Under the pieces are notes generated by a model. That model searched no databases. It was not told where the DNA came from and saw only the letters and a program-made list of their open reading frames with translations. A program made the position numbers and the translations under genes. A stretch of 64,000 bases of DNA from Nakamurella alba (GTDB lineage: Bacteria > Actinomycetota > Actinomycetes > Mycobacteriales > Nakamurellaceae), in assembly GCF_009707545.1 (NCBI RefSeq), contig NZ_WLYK01000006.1:124001-188000 (forward strand), given 5' to 3'. Of the stretch, positions 25,853-35,480 are shown in pieces; within the stretch, counting starts at the first letter, position 1; each line of letters begins with the position of its first letter.

Positions 25853-27070
25853 TCAGCGCTTGGCGTAGTAGCGGCCGAGGAACTCAGCCTTCACCGACTC
25901 GTAGCTGCCGTCGGCGAACGAGTCGCGGATCCGGTCCACCAGCCGCACCACGAACCGCTCGTTGTGGATGGTCGCGAGGGTGGAGGCCAGCATCTCCTTC
26001 GCCTTGAACAGGTGGAAGACGTAGGCCCGCGTGTAGTGGGTGCAGGTGTAGCAGTCGCAGTCCTCGCCGAGCGGGCCCATGTCGTGGCGGTAGCGGGCGC
26101 CCATCAGGTTGTAGCGGCCGTCCGGCGAGTAGATCGAGGCGTTGCGGGCCACCCGCGACGGCGAGACGCAGTCGAAGGTGTCGGCGCCGTTCTCCACCGC
26201 GGTGAAGATGTCGTCCGGCTCGGAGATGCCGAGCAGGTGCCGCGGCATGTCCTCCGGGATCTCCTCGCAGCACCAGCCGATGATCGTGCCCAGGTTGTCC
26301 TTCTCCAGCGCCCCGCCGATGCCGAACCCGTCGAACGGCCGGCCGTGCTCGCCGAGCTCGAGGAGTCCACGGACCGCCTGCCGCCGCAGGTCCTCGTACT
26401 GGGCGCCCTGGATCACCCCGAACAGCTGCTGGTAGGGCTTTCCGACCCGCTCGGTGGTCAACCGGTCGTGCTCGTCGAGGCAGCGCCGGGCCCAGAGCCG
26501 GGTCCGCTCGACGGACCGTTCCTGGTACTCGCGGGTGTTCATCAGGGTGGTGCACTCGTCGAAGGCGAAGATGATGTCCGCGCCCAGCCGGTGCTGGATG
26601 CCCATCGAGATCTCCGGGGTGAACCGGTGCCGGGATCCGTCCAGGTGCGACTTGAAGGTCACCCCGTCGTCGTCGACGTGCGCCAGCCGGGTCTTCCCGG
26701 CGGCGATGACGTCGTCGGACTGCAGGCCGTCCACGTTCATCGCCAGCACCTTCTTGAACCCGGCGCCCAGGGACAGCACCTGGAACCCGCCACTGTCGGT
26801 GAAGGTGGGGCCGGGCCAGTGCATGAACGGGCCGAGCCCGCCGTGTGCCTCCACCAGGTCCGGACCGGGCTGCAGGTAGAGGTGATAGGCGTTGGCGAGC
26901 ACCGCCTGCGCGCCGAGATCCGCCATCGACTCCGGCAGCACGGCCTTCACCGTCGCCTTGGTGCCGACGGCGATGAAGGCCGGGGTGCGGATGTCCCCGT
27001 GCGGGGTGCTCAGCACGCCGGCCCGCCCGAGCCGGCCGGGCAGACGGTGGGTGACGCGGAACGAACTCAC
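25853..27070 (-). CDS. tgt: tRNA-guanine transglycosylase
   Basis: 405 residues. Exchanges G34 for preQ1 in GUN anticodons. DSGGFQVLSLG (active-site Asp), TFDCVSPSRVARNA (nucleophile Asp), and the zinc set CDCYTC...H near the C-terminus are all present, so it should be active. GTG 27070 starts the conserved FRVTHRLPGRLGRAG segment. Convergent with yhhQ and functionally joined to gluQ, although QueA and QueG/QueH are not in the window. Confidence 0.96.
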   Translation of the reverse strand: MSSFRVTHRLPGRLGRAGVLSTPHGDIRTPAFIAVGTKATVKAVLPESMADLGAQAVLANAYHLYLQPGPDLVEAHGGLGPFMHWPGPTFTDSGGFQVLSLGAGFKKVLAMNVDGLQSDDVIAAGKTRLAHVDDDGVTFKSHLDGSRHRFTPEISMGIQHRLGADIIFAFDECTTLMNTREYQERSVERTRLWARRCLDEHDRLTTERVGKPYQQLFGVIQGAQYEDLRRQAVRGLLELGEHGRPFDGFGIGGALEKDNLGTIIGWCCEEIPEDMPRHLLGISEPDDIFTAVENGADTFDCVSPSRVARNASIYSPDGRYNLMGARYRHDMGPLGEDCDCYTCTHYTRAYVFHLFKAKEMLASTLATIHNERFVVRLVDRIRDSFADGSYESVKAEFLGRYYAKR

Positions 27071-27287
27071 CCGACCATCCTGACCGCTGCCCCGCGCAGG
27101 ACCGAATCCGCACGACCGAGTCAACTGCGACGTCGCCGGCGGGCCGACGGACGATCCCAGGAGCAGATCCCGCCGTCACCGCCCTCACAGGGCCGACCCG
27201 AGCCGGAAGGCCGGGGCCGCCTCGGAAACGCGATGCGCCGGGCACCCGTGCGGGTACCCGGCGCATCACGCAGGCCTGGGACGTGCA

Positions 27288-28180
<893 letters not shown>

Positions 28181-28648
28181 TTCTCCGGATCCTTGGTGGA
28201 CAGCGCTCGGCGCGAGCAGGTCCCGGAGTTGCAGGTCAGGACGTCGTGGCCGGTGGCGGTGCCGGGGTGGCGTGGCGCCTGACCCGTCGTCCGCCCTCTA
28301 CGGTACGGATGGACGGTAATGGCGCCAGTCGGACAAATCAGACATCACAGTTCTATCACGAAGCGATCTCGGATGATCACGGCCGACTTTCCGCTGATTG
28401 CACGTGGTGAATCGGTCATATTTTCCGGGCGAATCTGCTGTGCACGGCGAATCAATTTTCACCCGGTCGGCGCAGTGTTGTCGGATGCGCACAGGAATGG
28501 CTCACGTCGATCTTTCCGCCTCAGGTCACGGCATCTCCCTGCACATCCTCGGGGCCGCTGCCACCCCCGGTGACCAGCCCGGACGCCGCCGATGGATACC
28601 CTCACGCAGGTGGGGCCAGGGCGGCCCGGACCTGGAGGGAGCGGCGGG
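28181..28648. other. AT-richer divergent promoter region
   Basis: Shared upstream region of the riboswitch-rpf unit and the P-loop kinase. The stretch 28320-28480 has clearly lower GC than its surroundings and should hold the promoters. No gene seen. Confidence 0.5.
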
Positions 28649-29134
28649 ATGGCACGGCTGGTGCTGATCTGCGGACTGCCGGGATCGGGCAAGACCACCG
28701 TGGCGCTCCGGCTGGCCCGCGAACTGCCGGCGATCCGGCTCAGCCCTGACGAGTGGCTGCACAACCTCGGCATGCCCTCGCAGCTGCCGACCGCCCGCGA
28801 GCGGGTCGAGTCGCTCCAGTGGCAGATGGCGCAGGCACTGCTGCGGATCGGCACCAGCGTGATCCTGGAATCCGGGTTCTGGCGGCGTCGCGAGCGGGAC
28901 CAGTTCCGCGAGCGGGCGCGGCAGCTCGGCGCCCAGGTGGAGCTGCGCTATCTCGACGTGCCGATCGCCGAACTCGAGCGACGGCTGGCATTCCGTTCCA
29001 AGGGTGGCTCGGTGCAGGGGTCCGGGACCACGGGCCCCATCTCCCGGGACGAGATCGCCGCCTGGAAAGCAGTTTTCGAGGCTCCGGACGCCACGGAGCT
29101 CGCTCTCTACGACACTCGCGTCACTGCCTCCTGA
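28649..29134 (+). CDS. AAA/zeta-like P-loop kinase
   Basis: 161 residues. Walker A CGLPGSGKTTVALRL at the N-terminus, SPDEW in the position used by the zeta/AAA_33 nucleotide-kinase group, and FWRRRERDQFRERA. Probably phosphorylates a small molecule; substrate unknown. GGAGGG ahead of ATG 28649 selects this start over upstream in-frame ATG 28592. Confidence 0.8.
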   Translation: MARLVLICGLPGSGKTTVALRLARELPAIRLSPDEWLHNLGMPSQLPTARERVESLQWQMAQALLRIGTSVILESGFWRRRERDQFRERARQLGAQVELRYLDVPIAELERRLAFRSKGGSVQGSGTTGPISRDEIAAWKAVFEAPDATELALYDTRVTAS

Positions 29135-29180
29135 CCTTCCCCGGCACTCGGCCGGGCGTCGGGCATTCCCCGGGCGGCCT

Positions 29181-29234
29181 GCACTCGCACGACGTCCCGC
29201 ACTCGCACGACGTCCCGCACTCGCACGGCGTCCC
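29181..29234. repeat. Three 18-bp tandem repeats
   Basis: GCACTCGCACGACGTCCC three times in a row, the last with one change. Located after the kinase gene. Confidence 0.8.
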
Positions 29235-29273
29235 GCACCTACCGGACGGAGCCGCCGACCGACGTCAGGAACG

Positions 29274-29312
29274 CCGGAGGGCCGGCCCGCGGGATGCGGA
29301 CCGGCCCTCCGG
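29274..29312 (-). terminator. Terminator-like hairpin of the arylsulfotransferase-like gene
   Basis: A perfect 12-base stem (CCGGAGGGCCGG at 29274-29285 with 29301-29312) and a 15-base loop, 18 bases past the stop of the leftward gene. Confidence 0.7.
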
Positions 29313-29329
29313 GTCGTGCTGGTGCGTGG

Positions 29330-32284
29330 TCAGCCGAGAGCTGCACCACGCGCGTTCGGCGAGATGTACATCCGCTCGGCGGCGGAGCCCGGTCCGTACC
29401 AGAACACCGACGAGATGTCGCCGGCACCGATGAACGCGCCGATGAGCGGGATGTAGCCGACGGCCTTGCCGGTGTTGCCGGACGGCGAGACCGCCGACAC
29501 GCCACCGGTGAAGGACCAGATCTGCGGCGCAGCGCCACCGTTGCGGATCATCACCGAATCGGTCGGACCCTCGAGGACGTACGCGGCGCCGGTCGCCGAG
29601 TTCGTGACGTCGGTGGACCGGTAGGAGCCGTTGGCCGCGAAGCTCCAGACCGAGTCCGCCGCGGCACCCGGCGCGTAGAAGAGGATCTCGTCCCGATCCG
29701 GATCCCCGTCGAAGTTGCCGACCCGGGCCGAGTAGGTGCCGTTGATCGAGACGGGCACCGTGCGGTAGCCGGTCGACCCGCCCGAGTTGCCGCTGGTGAA
29801 CCAGATGGAGTCCGGCTCGGCGCCCGGCGCGTACCAGAGCACGTCACCCTGGCCGTTGCCGTCGAAGTCACCGGTGACCGGGGTGTAGGTGCCGTTGATG
29901 CTCAGGCCACGGGTGGCCCGGGTCAGCGGCTGGCCGGCGTTCCAGCTGTACCGGTCCACCCGGTCCGGCGCCGCACCCGCTGCGTAGTACAGGATCTCGT
30001 CGCGACCCCCGCCGTAGGCGGCACGGTTGTCCATCACGATCGCCTGGGTCACGACCGACGGGATGTCGATCGAGGCGCTCTGGAACACCCGGTCGTCGCG
30101 GTCGAAGCGCCACATGAACGCGGTGCCACTGCCGTTGCGGCGGAACAGGATCTCCTCGGTGCGGTCACCGACGAAGTCGCCGACCACCGGGGTGTAGCTG
30201 CCGTTGATGGTCACCGGGTAGGAGGTGAACCCGCCGGCACCGTTGGACAGGTGCAGGTAGTCCTGGCCGGACGGCGAGTACCAGAGGATGTCGTCGCCGG
30301 AGGCGCCGCCGAAGTCACCGACGATCGGCTGGTAGCCGACGCCGTTGACCGCGGTGGTGGCGATGTCCTCGAAGTACGCCCCGCCGCCGCTGATCACCTC
30401 GGAGGTGCCGCCGGAGATCGGGGTGCCGCCGTCCATGGCCTGGATCGCCAGGTAACGCCCGGCACCCGTGACGGTGACCGTGGTCTCGAACCCGGACTTC
30501 GAAGTGGTGGATCCCAGGACGGACAGCGCCCGCGGGTTCGAGCCGGACAGCACCCGCCAGCCGGTGGTCTCGGTGCTGCCGTTCCAGCTGACCTTCAGGG
30601 TGGCGTTGCTGCCGGTCCGGGCGCTGACCACGACGGTCGGCTTCTCGGTGGGCGTGCCGGTCCACTCCTGCCGGACTGTGCGGTAGGTGCCGTCCCCGAC
30701 GATGTTCGCGTCCCAGATGGCGGTGCCGGCCGAGTTGTACTCGGTGGCGATGCCCAGGCCGCCCCAGCCGACCAGGCTGGCCAGGCCGGAGCCGACGTCC
30801 TGGTTCTTGCCCTGGGTCGGGCCGTAGGTGTTGGCCCGGCGCAGCGACTCGGTGTAGGTGGCCGTCCCGGTGCCCGGGTTGAGCGTGACGAACGCGGCGC
30901 GCGAGGTGTTGGAGGTGACGGCGATCTGCCGGCGCACGCCGTTGTCGAAGTAGCTGTACTGGTTCGTGCCGCGGACCCGGAAGTCGTGCGGGTAGTCGGG
31001 GCCGGTGATGCCGGTCGCGACGACCTCGGGATCGTCGTCGACGACGGTCGGGAAGTCGGTGCTCTTGCCACCGAAGATCCAGATGACGTCGCCGGTGGTC
31101 CGGTTGATCTTGTACAGCGCCGAGGTGAGACGGGCCGAGGCGATGATGTTGCCGTCGGTGTCGATGTCCAGCGAGTTGAAGTGGATGTAGTCCATCAGGT
31201 TCGACTGGAGGTAGTTCGGGTAGTACGTGTCGCTGGTCGGGATGTGGTCCAGCGAGTGGAACTCGAACAGCACGGCTCCGGTGGCGACATCCACCTCCTG
31301 GATCACGCCGTCCAGCACGGTGGCGCCGGTCTTGCAGCCGGTCACGGTGATGTTGTCGCAGAGCACCGGGTTGTAGGCCATCAGCAGCGCGGTGTTGTCC
31401 TCGGTGAGGATCATGTCGTGGATGTCGGCCTGGTAGCCGTTGCCCATCCGGACGGTCGCGATCGACTGGTAGGCGGAGTTGTAGATCTGGTAGTCGCCGC
31501 GGTAGTTGCCGGCGCCGTACGGCGCGGTGCCCTCGAACCAGGTGATGACCTCCTGGCCCAGGTAGTTCTGCACCTCGGCGTCGCCCACGATCTTGTCGGT
31601 GACCGGGTGGAACCAGACCAGCGCTCCGGCGTTGTCGTACATCATCACGCCGGGCAGGCTGTTCGCCGTGCCCTGCGGGGTGGCGAACAGGTAGCCGGGC
31701 GCGACACCGGTGCCCTGCGGGTTCTGGTTCACCTGCACCGCGGGAGCGGCCAGGTCCGGGCGGGTCTGGTACTGGCTGACGATCGCCTGGGTGCCCGCCT
31801 GCGTCCGCGGTCCGGTGGTGGCACCGCCGGTGTTCAGCTCACCGGCGGCGGTGATGCCGGGGTGGGTGCCGGGGCTGGCGACGGTGAACGAGTAGCTGCC
31901 GTTCTCGGCGCCCGCGACCTGCGCATCGGTGCTGACGGTGACCGTCTCGCCCTTGGTGAACGCAGTGGCCGGGGTGAAGGTGGCGCCGGTGCCGTCCGGG
32001 TGCGCAGTGACCTTCCCGATGTGCGGGCCGCTGACGCTCCCCGTGACGGAGACCGTCGGCAGCGCGCCGGCCGGCAGGTCACGCAGGCTGATCGAGGTCT
32101 GCGGGGACGCGGTGAAGGACCCGGCCGCGGGGATGGCGACGGCCGATCCGGGTGCTGCCGATGCCGCGGTGGGGATCGGTGCCGCACCGGCGGCCGTGGC
32201 GGTGACCACGGGCAGCAGAGGTGCGAGCAGTGCCAGGGCGAGGATCGGGCCGAGTGCCCTTCGTGGTCGGGATCGGGATGTCAC
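29330..32284 (-). CDS. Secreted arylsulfotransferase-like protein with FG-GAP-type repeats
   Basis: 984 residues. Signal peptide (RPRRALGPILALALLAPLLP), a beta-rich Ig-like region (50-150), then an arylsulfotransferase-like propeller: GVMMYDNAGALVWFHPV, HDMILTEDNTALLMAYNPV, YIHFNSLDIDTDGNIIAS, TGDVIWIFGG. Residues about 670-980 contain repeats of PVVGDF-G...DDILWYSPSG type, i.e. FG-GAP/VCBS-like blades (at least six). Predicted to be exported; whether it transfers sulfate is uncertain. GAGGGG nine bases before GTG 32284 sets the start. Confidence 0.8.
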   Translation of the reverse strand: MTSRSRPRRALGPILALALLAPLLPVVTATAAGAAPIPTAASAAPGSAVAIPAAGSFTASPQTSISLRDLPAGALPTVSVTGSVSGPHIGKVTAHPDGTGATFTPATAFTKGETVTVSTDAQVAGAENGSYSFTVASPGTHPGITAAGELNTGGATTGPRTQAGTQAIVSQYQTRPDLAAPAVQVNQNPQGTGVAPGYLFATPQGTANSLPGVMMYDNAGALVWFHPVTDKIVGDAEVQNYLGQEVITWFEGTAPYGAGNYRGDYQIYNSAYQSIATVRMGNGYQADIHDMILTEDNTALLMAYNPVLCDNITVTGCKTGATVLDGVIQEVDVATGAVLFEFHSLDHIPTSDTYYPNYLQSNLMDYIHFNSLDIDTDGNIIASARLTSALYKINRTTGDVIWIFGGKSTDFPTVVDDDPEVVATGITGPDYPHDFRVRGTNQYSYFDNGVRRQIAVTSNTSRAAFVTLNPGTGTATYTESLRRANTYGPTQGKNQDVGSGLASLVGWGGLGIATEYNSAGTAIWDANIVGDGTYRTVRQEWTGTPTEKPTVVVSARTGSNATLKVSWNGSTETTGWRVLSGSNPRALSVLGSTTSKSGFETTVTVTGAGRYLAIQAMDGGTPISGGTSEVISGGGAYFEDIATTAVNGVGYQPIVGDFGGASGDDILWYSPSGQDYLHLSNGAGGFTSYPVTINGSYTPVVGDFVGDRTEEILFRRNGSGTAFMWRFDRDDRVFQSASIDIPSVVTQAIVMDNRAAYGGGRDEILYYAAGAAPDRVDRYSWNAGQPLTRATRGLSINGTYTPVTGDFDGNGQGDVLWYAPGAEPDSIWFTSGNSGGSTGYRTVPVSINGTYSARVGNFDGDPDRDEILFYAPGAAADSVWSFAANGSYRSTDVTNSATGAAYVLEGPTDSVMIRNGGAAPQIWSFTGGVSAVSPSGNTGKAVGYIPLIGAFIGAGDISSVFWYGPGSAAERMYISPNARGAALG

Positions 32285-32536
32285 GTGTGGAGCCCCTCGT
32301 GGTGTGCTGGACCGTCGGCGACGGGCGCTCGCGGCGCCCCTTCGCCCGCACCGCCGTCGGCGGCACCTTCTCAGGACTACCTCACCCGGGTGACACCCGC
32401 CATCGGGACCCGCCGCCGACCGCCCGATTTCACCGGATCCTCCCGGTGCTGTCACGCAACTGCCGAGGTCCGGCCGCCGGGTCGGTCAGTCGTGGCGGCG
32501 GTGAGCGGTGGGCGGTGGGCGGTGGGTGTTACTGCG

Positions 32537-32759
32537 GATCCGGTGCCGTCAGCCACGCCAGGCGTGGCCCAACGCAACAGATCAGCCCGGACGGCCGGGG
32601 AAGAGGACCGCGTGATCCGCCCGAACGGCCGGGGGAAGAGCACCGCGAGACCGCGCCGCGCACCCGGCCGGCCCCGCCGGCACAGATCCGGTGCCGTCAG
32701 CCACGCCAGGCGTGGCAGAACGCAACAGATCCGTCCGGACTGCCGAGGAAGGGTCCGCG
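32537..32759. repeat. Two ~75-bp direct repeats, 148 bp apart
   Basis: Copy 1 at 32537-32612 and copy 2 at 32685-32759. Each begins GATCCGGTGCCGTCAG and contains the palindrome CCACGCCAGGCGTGG. A third partial unit (CCCGAACGGCCGG...GCACCGCG) lies between them. The whole 32285-32786 gap between the arylsulfotransferase-like gene and the AlaRS-like gene has no other recognisable feature. Confidence 0.75.
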
Positions 32760-32786
32760 AGTTCCGCCCGGACGGCCGGCGGCAGG

Positions 32787-34190
32787 TCAGGCGTGTGCGG
32801 CCTGGGAGCGAGCCCGCTGGGCGGACATCTGGTCGGCGAACTCGGCCTCCCAGTGCTCGCTGACATCGATCCCGCCGCGGCGGGCCTCCTCGGTGGAGAG
32901 TTCAACCGGGAAGCCGAAGGTGTCGTAGAGGACGAACAGTTCGGCGCCGGTGACCCCGGTCTTCCGGTACGCCTTGAGCTGCTTGATCCCCTTGCGCAGG
33001 GTCCGGCGGAAGGCCTGCTCCTCCTTCACCAGCACGGCGATCACCTGCTCCCGGTGCTCGGCGACCTCCGGGTAGTGCGCCTCGTAGATGCCGGCGATGG
33101 TCGGGACGATCTGCGGGAAGAAGTTCTCGTCGAGCCCGAGGTCGAAGGCGAAGCGGATTGCCCGGCGCAGCAGCCGCCGCATGACGTAGCCCTGCGCCTT
33201 GTTGGCCGGCCGCACCCCGTCGACCGCAAGGAACGCGGCCCCGCGCAGGTGATCGGCGATGACCCGCATCGCCTCGGTCTCGTCCTCGTAGGACTTGCCG
33301 GACAGCTCCTGAAGCTTGTCGACGATGGGCCAGAGCAGGCTGATCCGGAACACGTCGGGCGTGCCGTTGGAGGCCGCCGCGATGCGCGCCAGCCCACCAC
33401 CGAAGTCGACGTTCTTGCGCGGCAGCGGCTCGAAACCGGTTGCGGTGCGCCGGTACTGCATGAACACCGAGTTGCCCAGCTCGATGAACCGGCCGCAGTC
33501 GCAGTTCTGGTGGCAGTGCTCGCCGTACGCGGGATCGTGGTCGATCTCCGGGTAGAGGTAGAACACCTCGGAGTCCGGCCCGCCGGGCTCGCCGACTGGC
33601 ATGTCCTCGGCGCTGCCGCCGCGGCACCACCAGTTCTTCTTGCCGTAGAAGGCGATCCGGGCGCCGCCGGTGCCGACCGCCGCGGCGTGTTCCTCGGTGT
33701 CCACCTCGACCTGGTCGGCGGAGACACCGGCGGTGGTGAAGATCTGGGTCCAGATCTCCGCCGCCTCGGTGTCCTTCTCGATGCCGTGGGCGGGATCGCC
33801 GATGAAGCAGGTGACGTAGATCCGCTCCGGGTCCAGACCGACCTTGTCGGTCAGGAACGTCCAGAACTGGTGCAGCTGCACGTCCTTGAAGTAGTCGCCC
33901 AGGCTCCAGTTACCGAGCATCTCGAAGAAAGTGGTGTGCCGGTTGTCGCCGACGTCCTCGATGTCCTGCACCCGTAGGCAGGTCTGGCTGTCCGCCAGCC
34001 TGGAGCCGGCCGGGTGGTCCGCACCGAGCAGGTAGGGCAGCAACGGCTGCATGCCGCTGCCGGTGAACAGCGTCGTCGGGTCGTCGTGCGGGATCAACGG
34101 CGCCCGCGGGATGACCGCGTGACCCTGTTCGACCATGTACTCGAGGTAGGCGCTGCGGATCGCGTCGGCATCCATGATCCGATTTGACAC
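32787..34190 (-). CDS. AlaRS catalytic-fragment paralogue (no editing domain)
   Basis: 467 residues. It contains the alanyl-tRNA synthetase class II core: LFTGSGMQPLLPYLLG, RHTTFFEMLGNWSLGDYF, CHQNCDCGRFIELGNSVFMQY, and GGGLARIAAASNG (motif 3), followed by the helical tRNA-recognition part. It ends before the editing and C-Ala domains of full AlaRS (about 870-890 residues), matching the active E. coli N461 fragment. GTG 34190 with AGGAG upstream is used; ATG 34175 is an option. Divergent from alanine racemase, so a role in alanine or alanine-analogue handling is likely (inference). Confidence 0.88.
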   Translation of the reverse strand: MSNRIMDADAIRSAYLEYMVEQGHAVIPRAPLIPHDDPTTLFTGSGMQPLLPYLLGADHPAGSRLADSQTCLRVQDIEDVGDNRHTTFFEMLGNWSLGDYFKDVQLHQFWTFLTDKVGLDPERIYVTCFIGDPAHGIEKDTEAAEIWTQIFTTAGVSADQVEVDTEEHAAAVGTGGARIAFYGKKNWWCRGGSAEDMPVGEPGGPDSEVFYLYPEIDHDPAYGEHCHQNCDCGRFIELGNSVFMQYRRTATGFEPLPRKNVDFGGGLARIAAASNGTPDVFRISLLWPIVDKLQELSGKSYEDETEAMRVIADHLRGAAFLAVDGVRPANKAQGYVMRRLLRRAIRFAFDLGLDENFFPQIVPTIAGIYEAHYPEVAEHREQVIAVLVKEEQAFRRTLRKGIKQLKAYRKTGVTGAELFVLYDTFGFPVELSTEEARRGGIDVSEHWEAEFADQMSAQRARSQAAHA

Positions 34191-34268
34191 CAGATGTCCC
34201 GCTCCTGTCGAGGCTGGTCATCATGGTCGCCGCCGGATCCGGGCCGGTCACGTGCCACGATCATCACC

Positions 34269-35387
34269 ATGCCCACGCCGCACGCCCCTGCGATCCGGGC
34301 CGAGGCCGTGGTCGATCTCGGCGCTGTGCGGGCCAACATCGGCATGCTGCGCCGCCGACTGTCCTCCTCGACCGACCTGATGGCCGTGGTCAAGGCCGAC
34401 GCCTACGGACACGGGATGCACGCGGTCGCCCGGGCCGCCGTCGACGCCGGTGCCGACGCACTGGGCGTGGCAACCTTGCACGAGGCCGTCGAGCTGGCCG
34501 CCACCGATCCGGGTGCGCCGGTGGTGGGCTGGCTGTGGGCACCCGGCGAGGATCCCGGACCGGCGCTCGCCGCGGGCGCACAGCTCGGTGTGTCCTCCCT
34601 CGACCACCTCGCCGCAGTGCTCGCCGCCGGTGTTACATCGCCGCGGATCCACGTCAAGATCGACACCGGACTGGGCCGGAACGGCGTGGTGCCTGCGGAT
34701 CTCGAGCCGCTGCTGCAGGCCTGCCGTGCCGCGGAGAGCGACGGCCGGGTCGAGATCGTCGGCCTGATGAGTCATCTCGCCTCCGCGGATGTGCCCGGCG
34801 ATGCCTCGGTCGCTCTGCAGAAGGCCGCGTTCGGCGCTGCGTGCGATCTGGCGGCATCCCTCGACATCCGGCCACGATGGCGGCATCTGGCGAACACCCC
34901 GGCCACTTTGGAGCATCCGGAGACGCACTTCGATCTGGTGCGCTGCGGCATCGGCATCTACGGCATCACCCCGGTGGCGGACCCGGCCGGGCTGCGACCG
35001 GTGATGACGCTGCGGACCAGGGTGGCCCTGACCAAACGGGTCCCGGCCGGGCACGGGGTGTCCTACGGACTCACCTACCGGACGTCGGGCGAGACCACCC
35101 TGGCGCTGGTCCCGCTCGGCTACGCCGACGGCATCCCCCGGCACGCGTCCTCCTGCGCCGAGGTGCTGCTCGGCGGGAAGCGCCGGCGGATCGCCGGGCG
35201 GGTCGCGATGGATCAGTTCGTGCTGGACTGCGGCGACGATCCGGTGGCGGTCGGCGACGAGGTGATCGTCTTCGGGCCGGGCGACGCCGGTGAGCCCACC
35301 GCCCGGGATTGGGGCGAGGCCTGCGGCACCATCGACTACGAGATCGTCACCCGGATCGGGCCGCGAGTGCCGCGGGTGTACGTCTGA
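34269..35387 (+). CDS. alr: Alanine racemase
   Basis: 372 residues. PLP-lysine motif VVKADAYGHG, GLMSHLASAD, and the second catalytic residue in GVSYGLTYRT (Tyr). Interconverts L- and D-alanine for peptidoglycan. Full length. ATG 34269 is 78 bases from the divergent AlaRS-like start. Confidence 0.95.
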   Translation: MPTPHAPAIRAEAVVDLGAVRANIGMLRRRLSSSTDLMAVVKADAYGHGMHAVARAAVDAGADALGVATLHEAVELAATDPGAPVVGWLWAPGEDPGPALAAGAQLGVSSLDHLAAVLAAGVTSPRIHVKIDTGLGRNGVVPADLEPLLQACRAAESDGRVEIVGLMSHLASADVPGDASVALQKAAFGAACDLAASLDIRPRWRHLANTPATLEHPETHFDLVRCGIGIYGITPVADPAGLRPVMTLRTRVALTKRVPAGHGVSYGLTYRTSGETTLALVPLGYADGIPRHASSCAEVLLGGKRRRIAGRVAMDQFVLDCGDDPVAVGDEVIVFGPGDAGEPTARDWGEACGTIDYEIVTRIGPRVPRVYV

Positions 35388-35480
35388 CATCGTTCACCCG
35401 AAGGGTGGGCGGTCCGCCGTTGCGGTGGTCGTTGTCGGTGGGGCTGTGCATGATGCGAGACGGCAGAGCAAGGGGGGCCG

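Noticed and set aside
25884..27269. 461-residue leftward open frame
   Set aside because: Shadow of tgt in another frame, Arg/Pro-rich, no domain.
29181..29234. Possible CRISPR array
   Set aside because: Repeats are contiguous without spacers and no cas gene is near.
29294..32863. Very long rightward open frame
   Set aside because: Opposite-strand shadow of the arylsulfotransferase-like gene, caused by high GC3.
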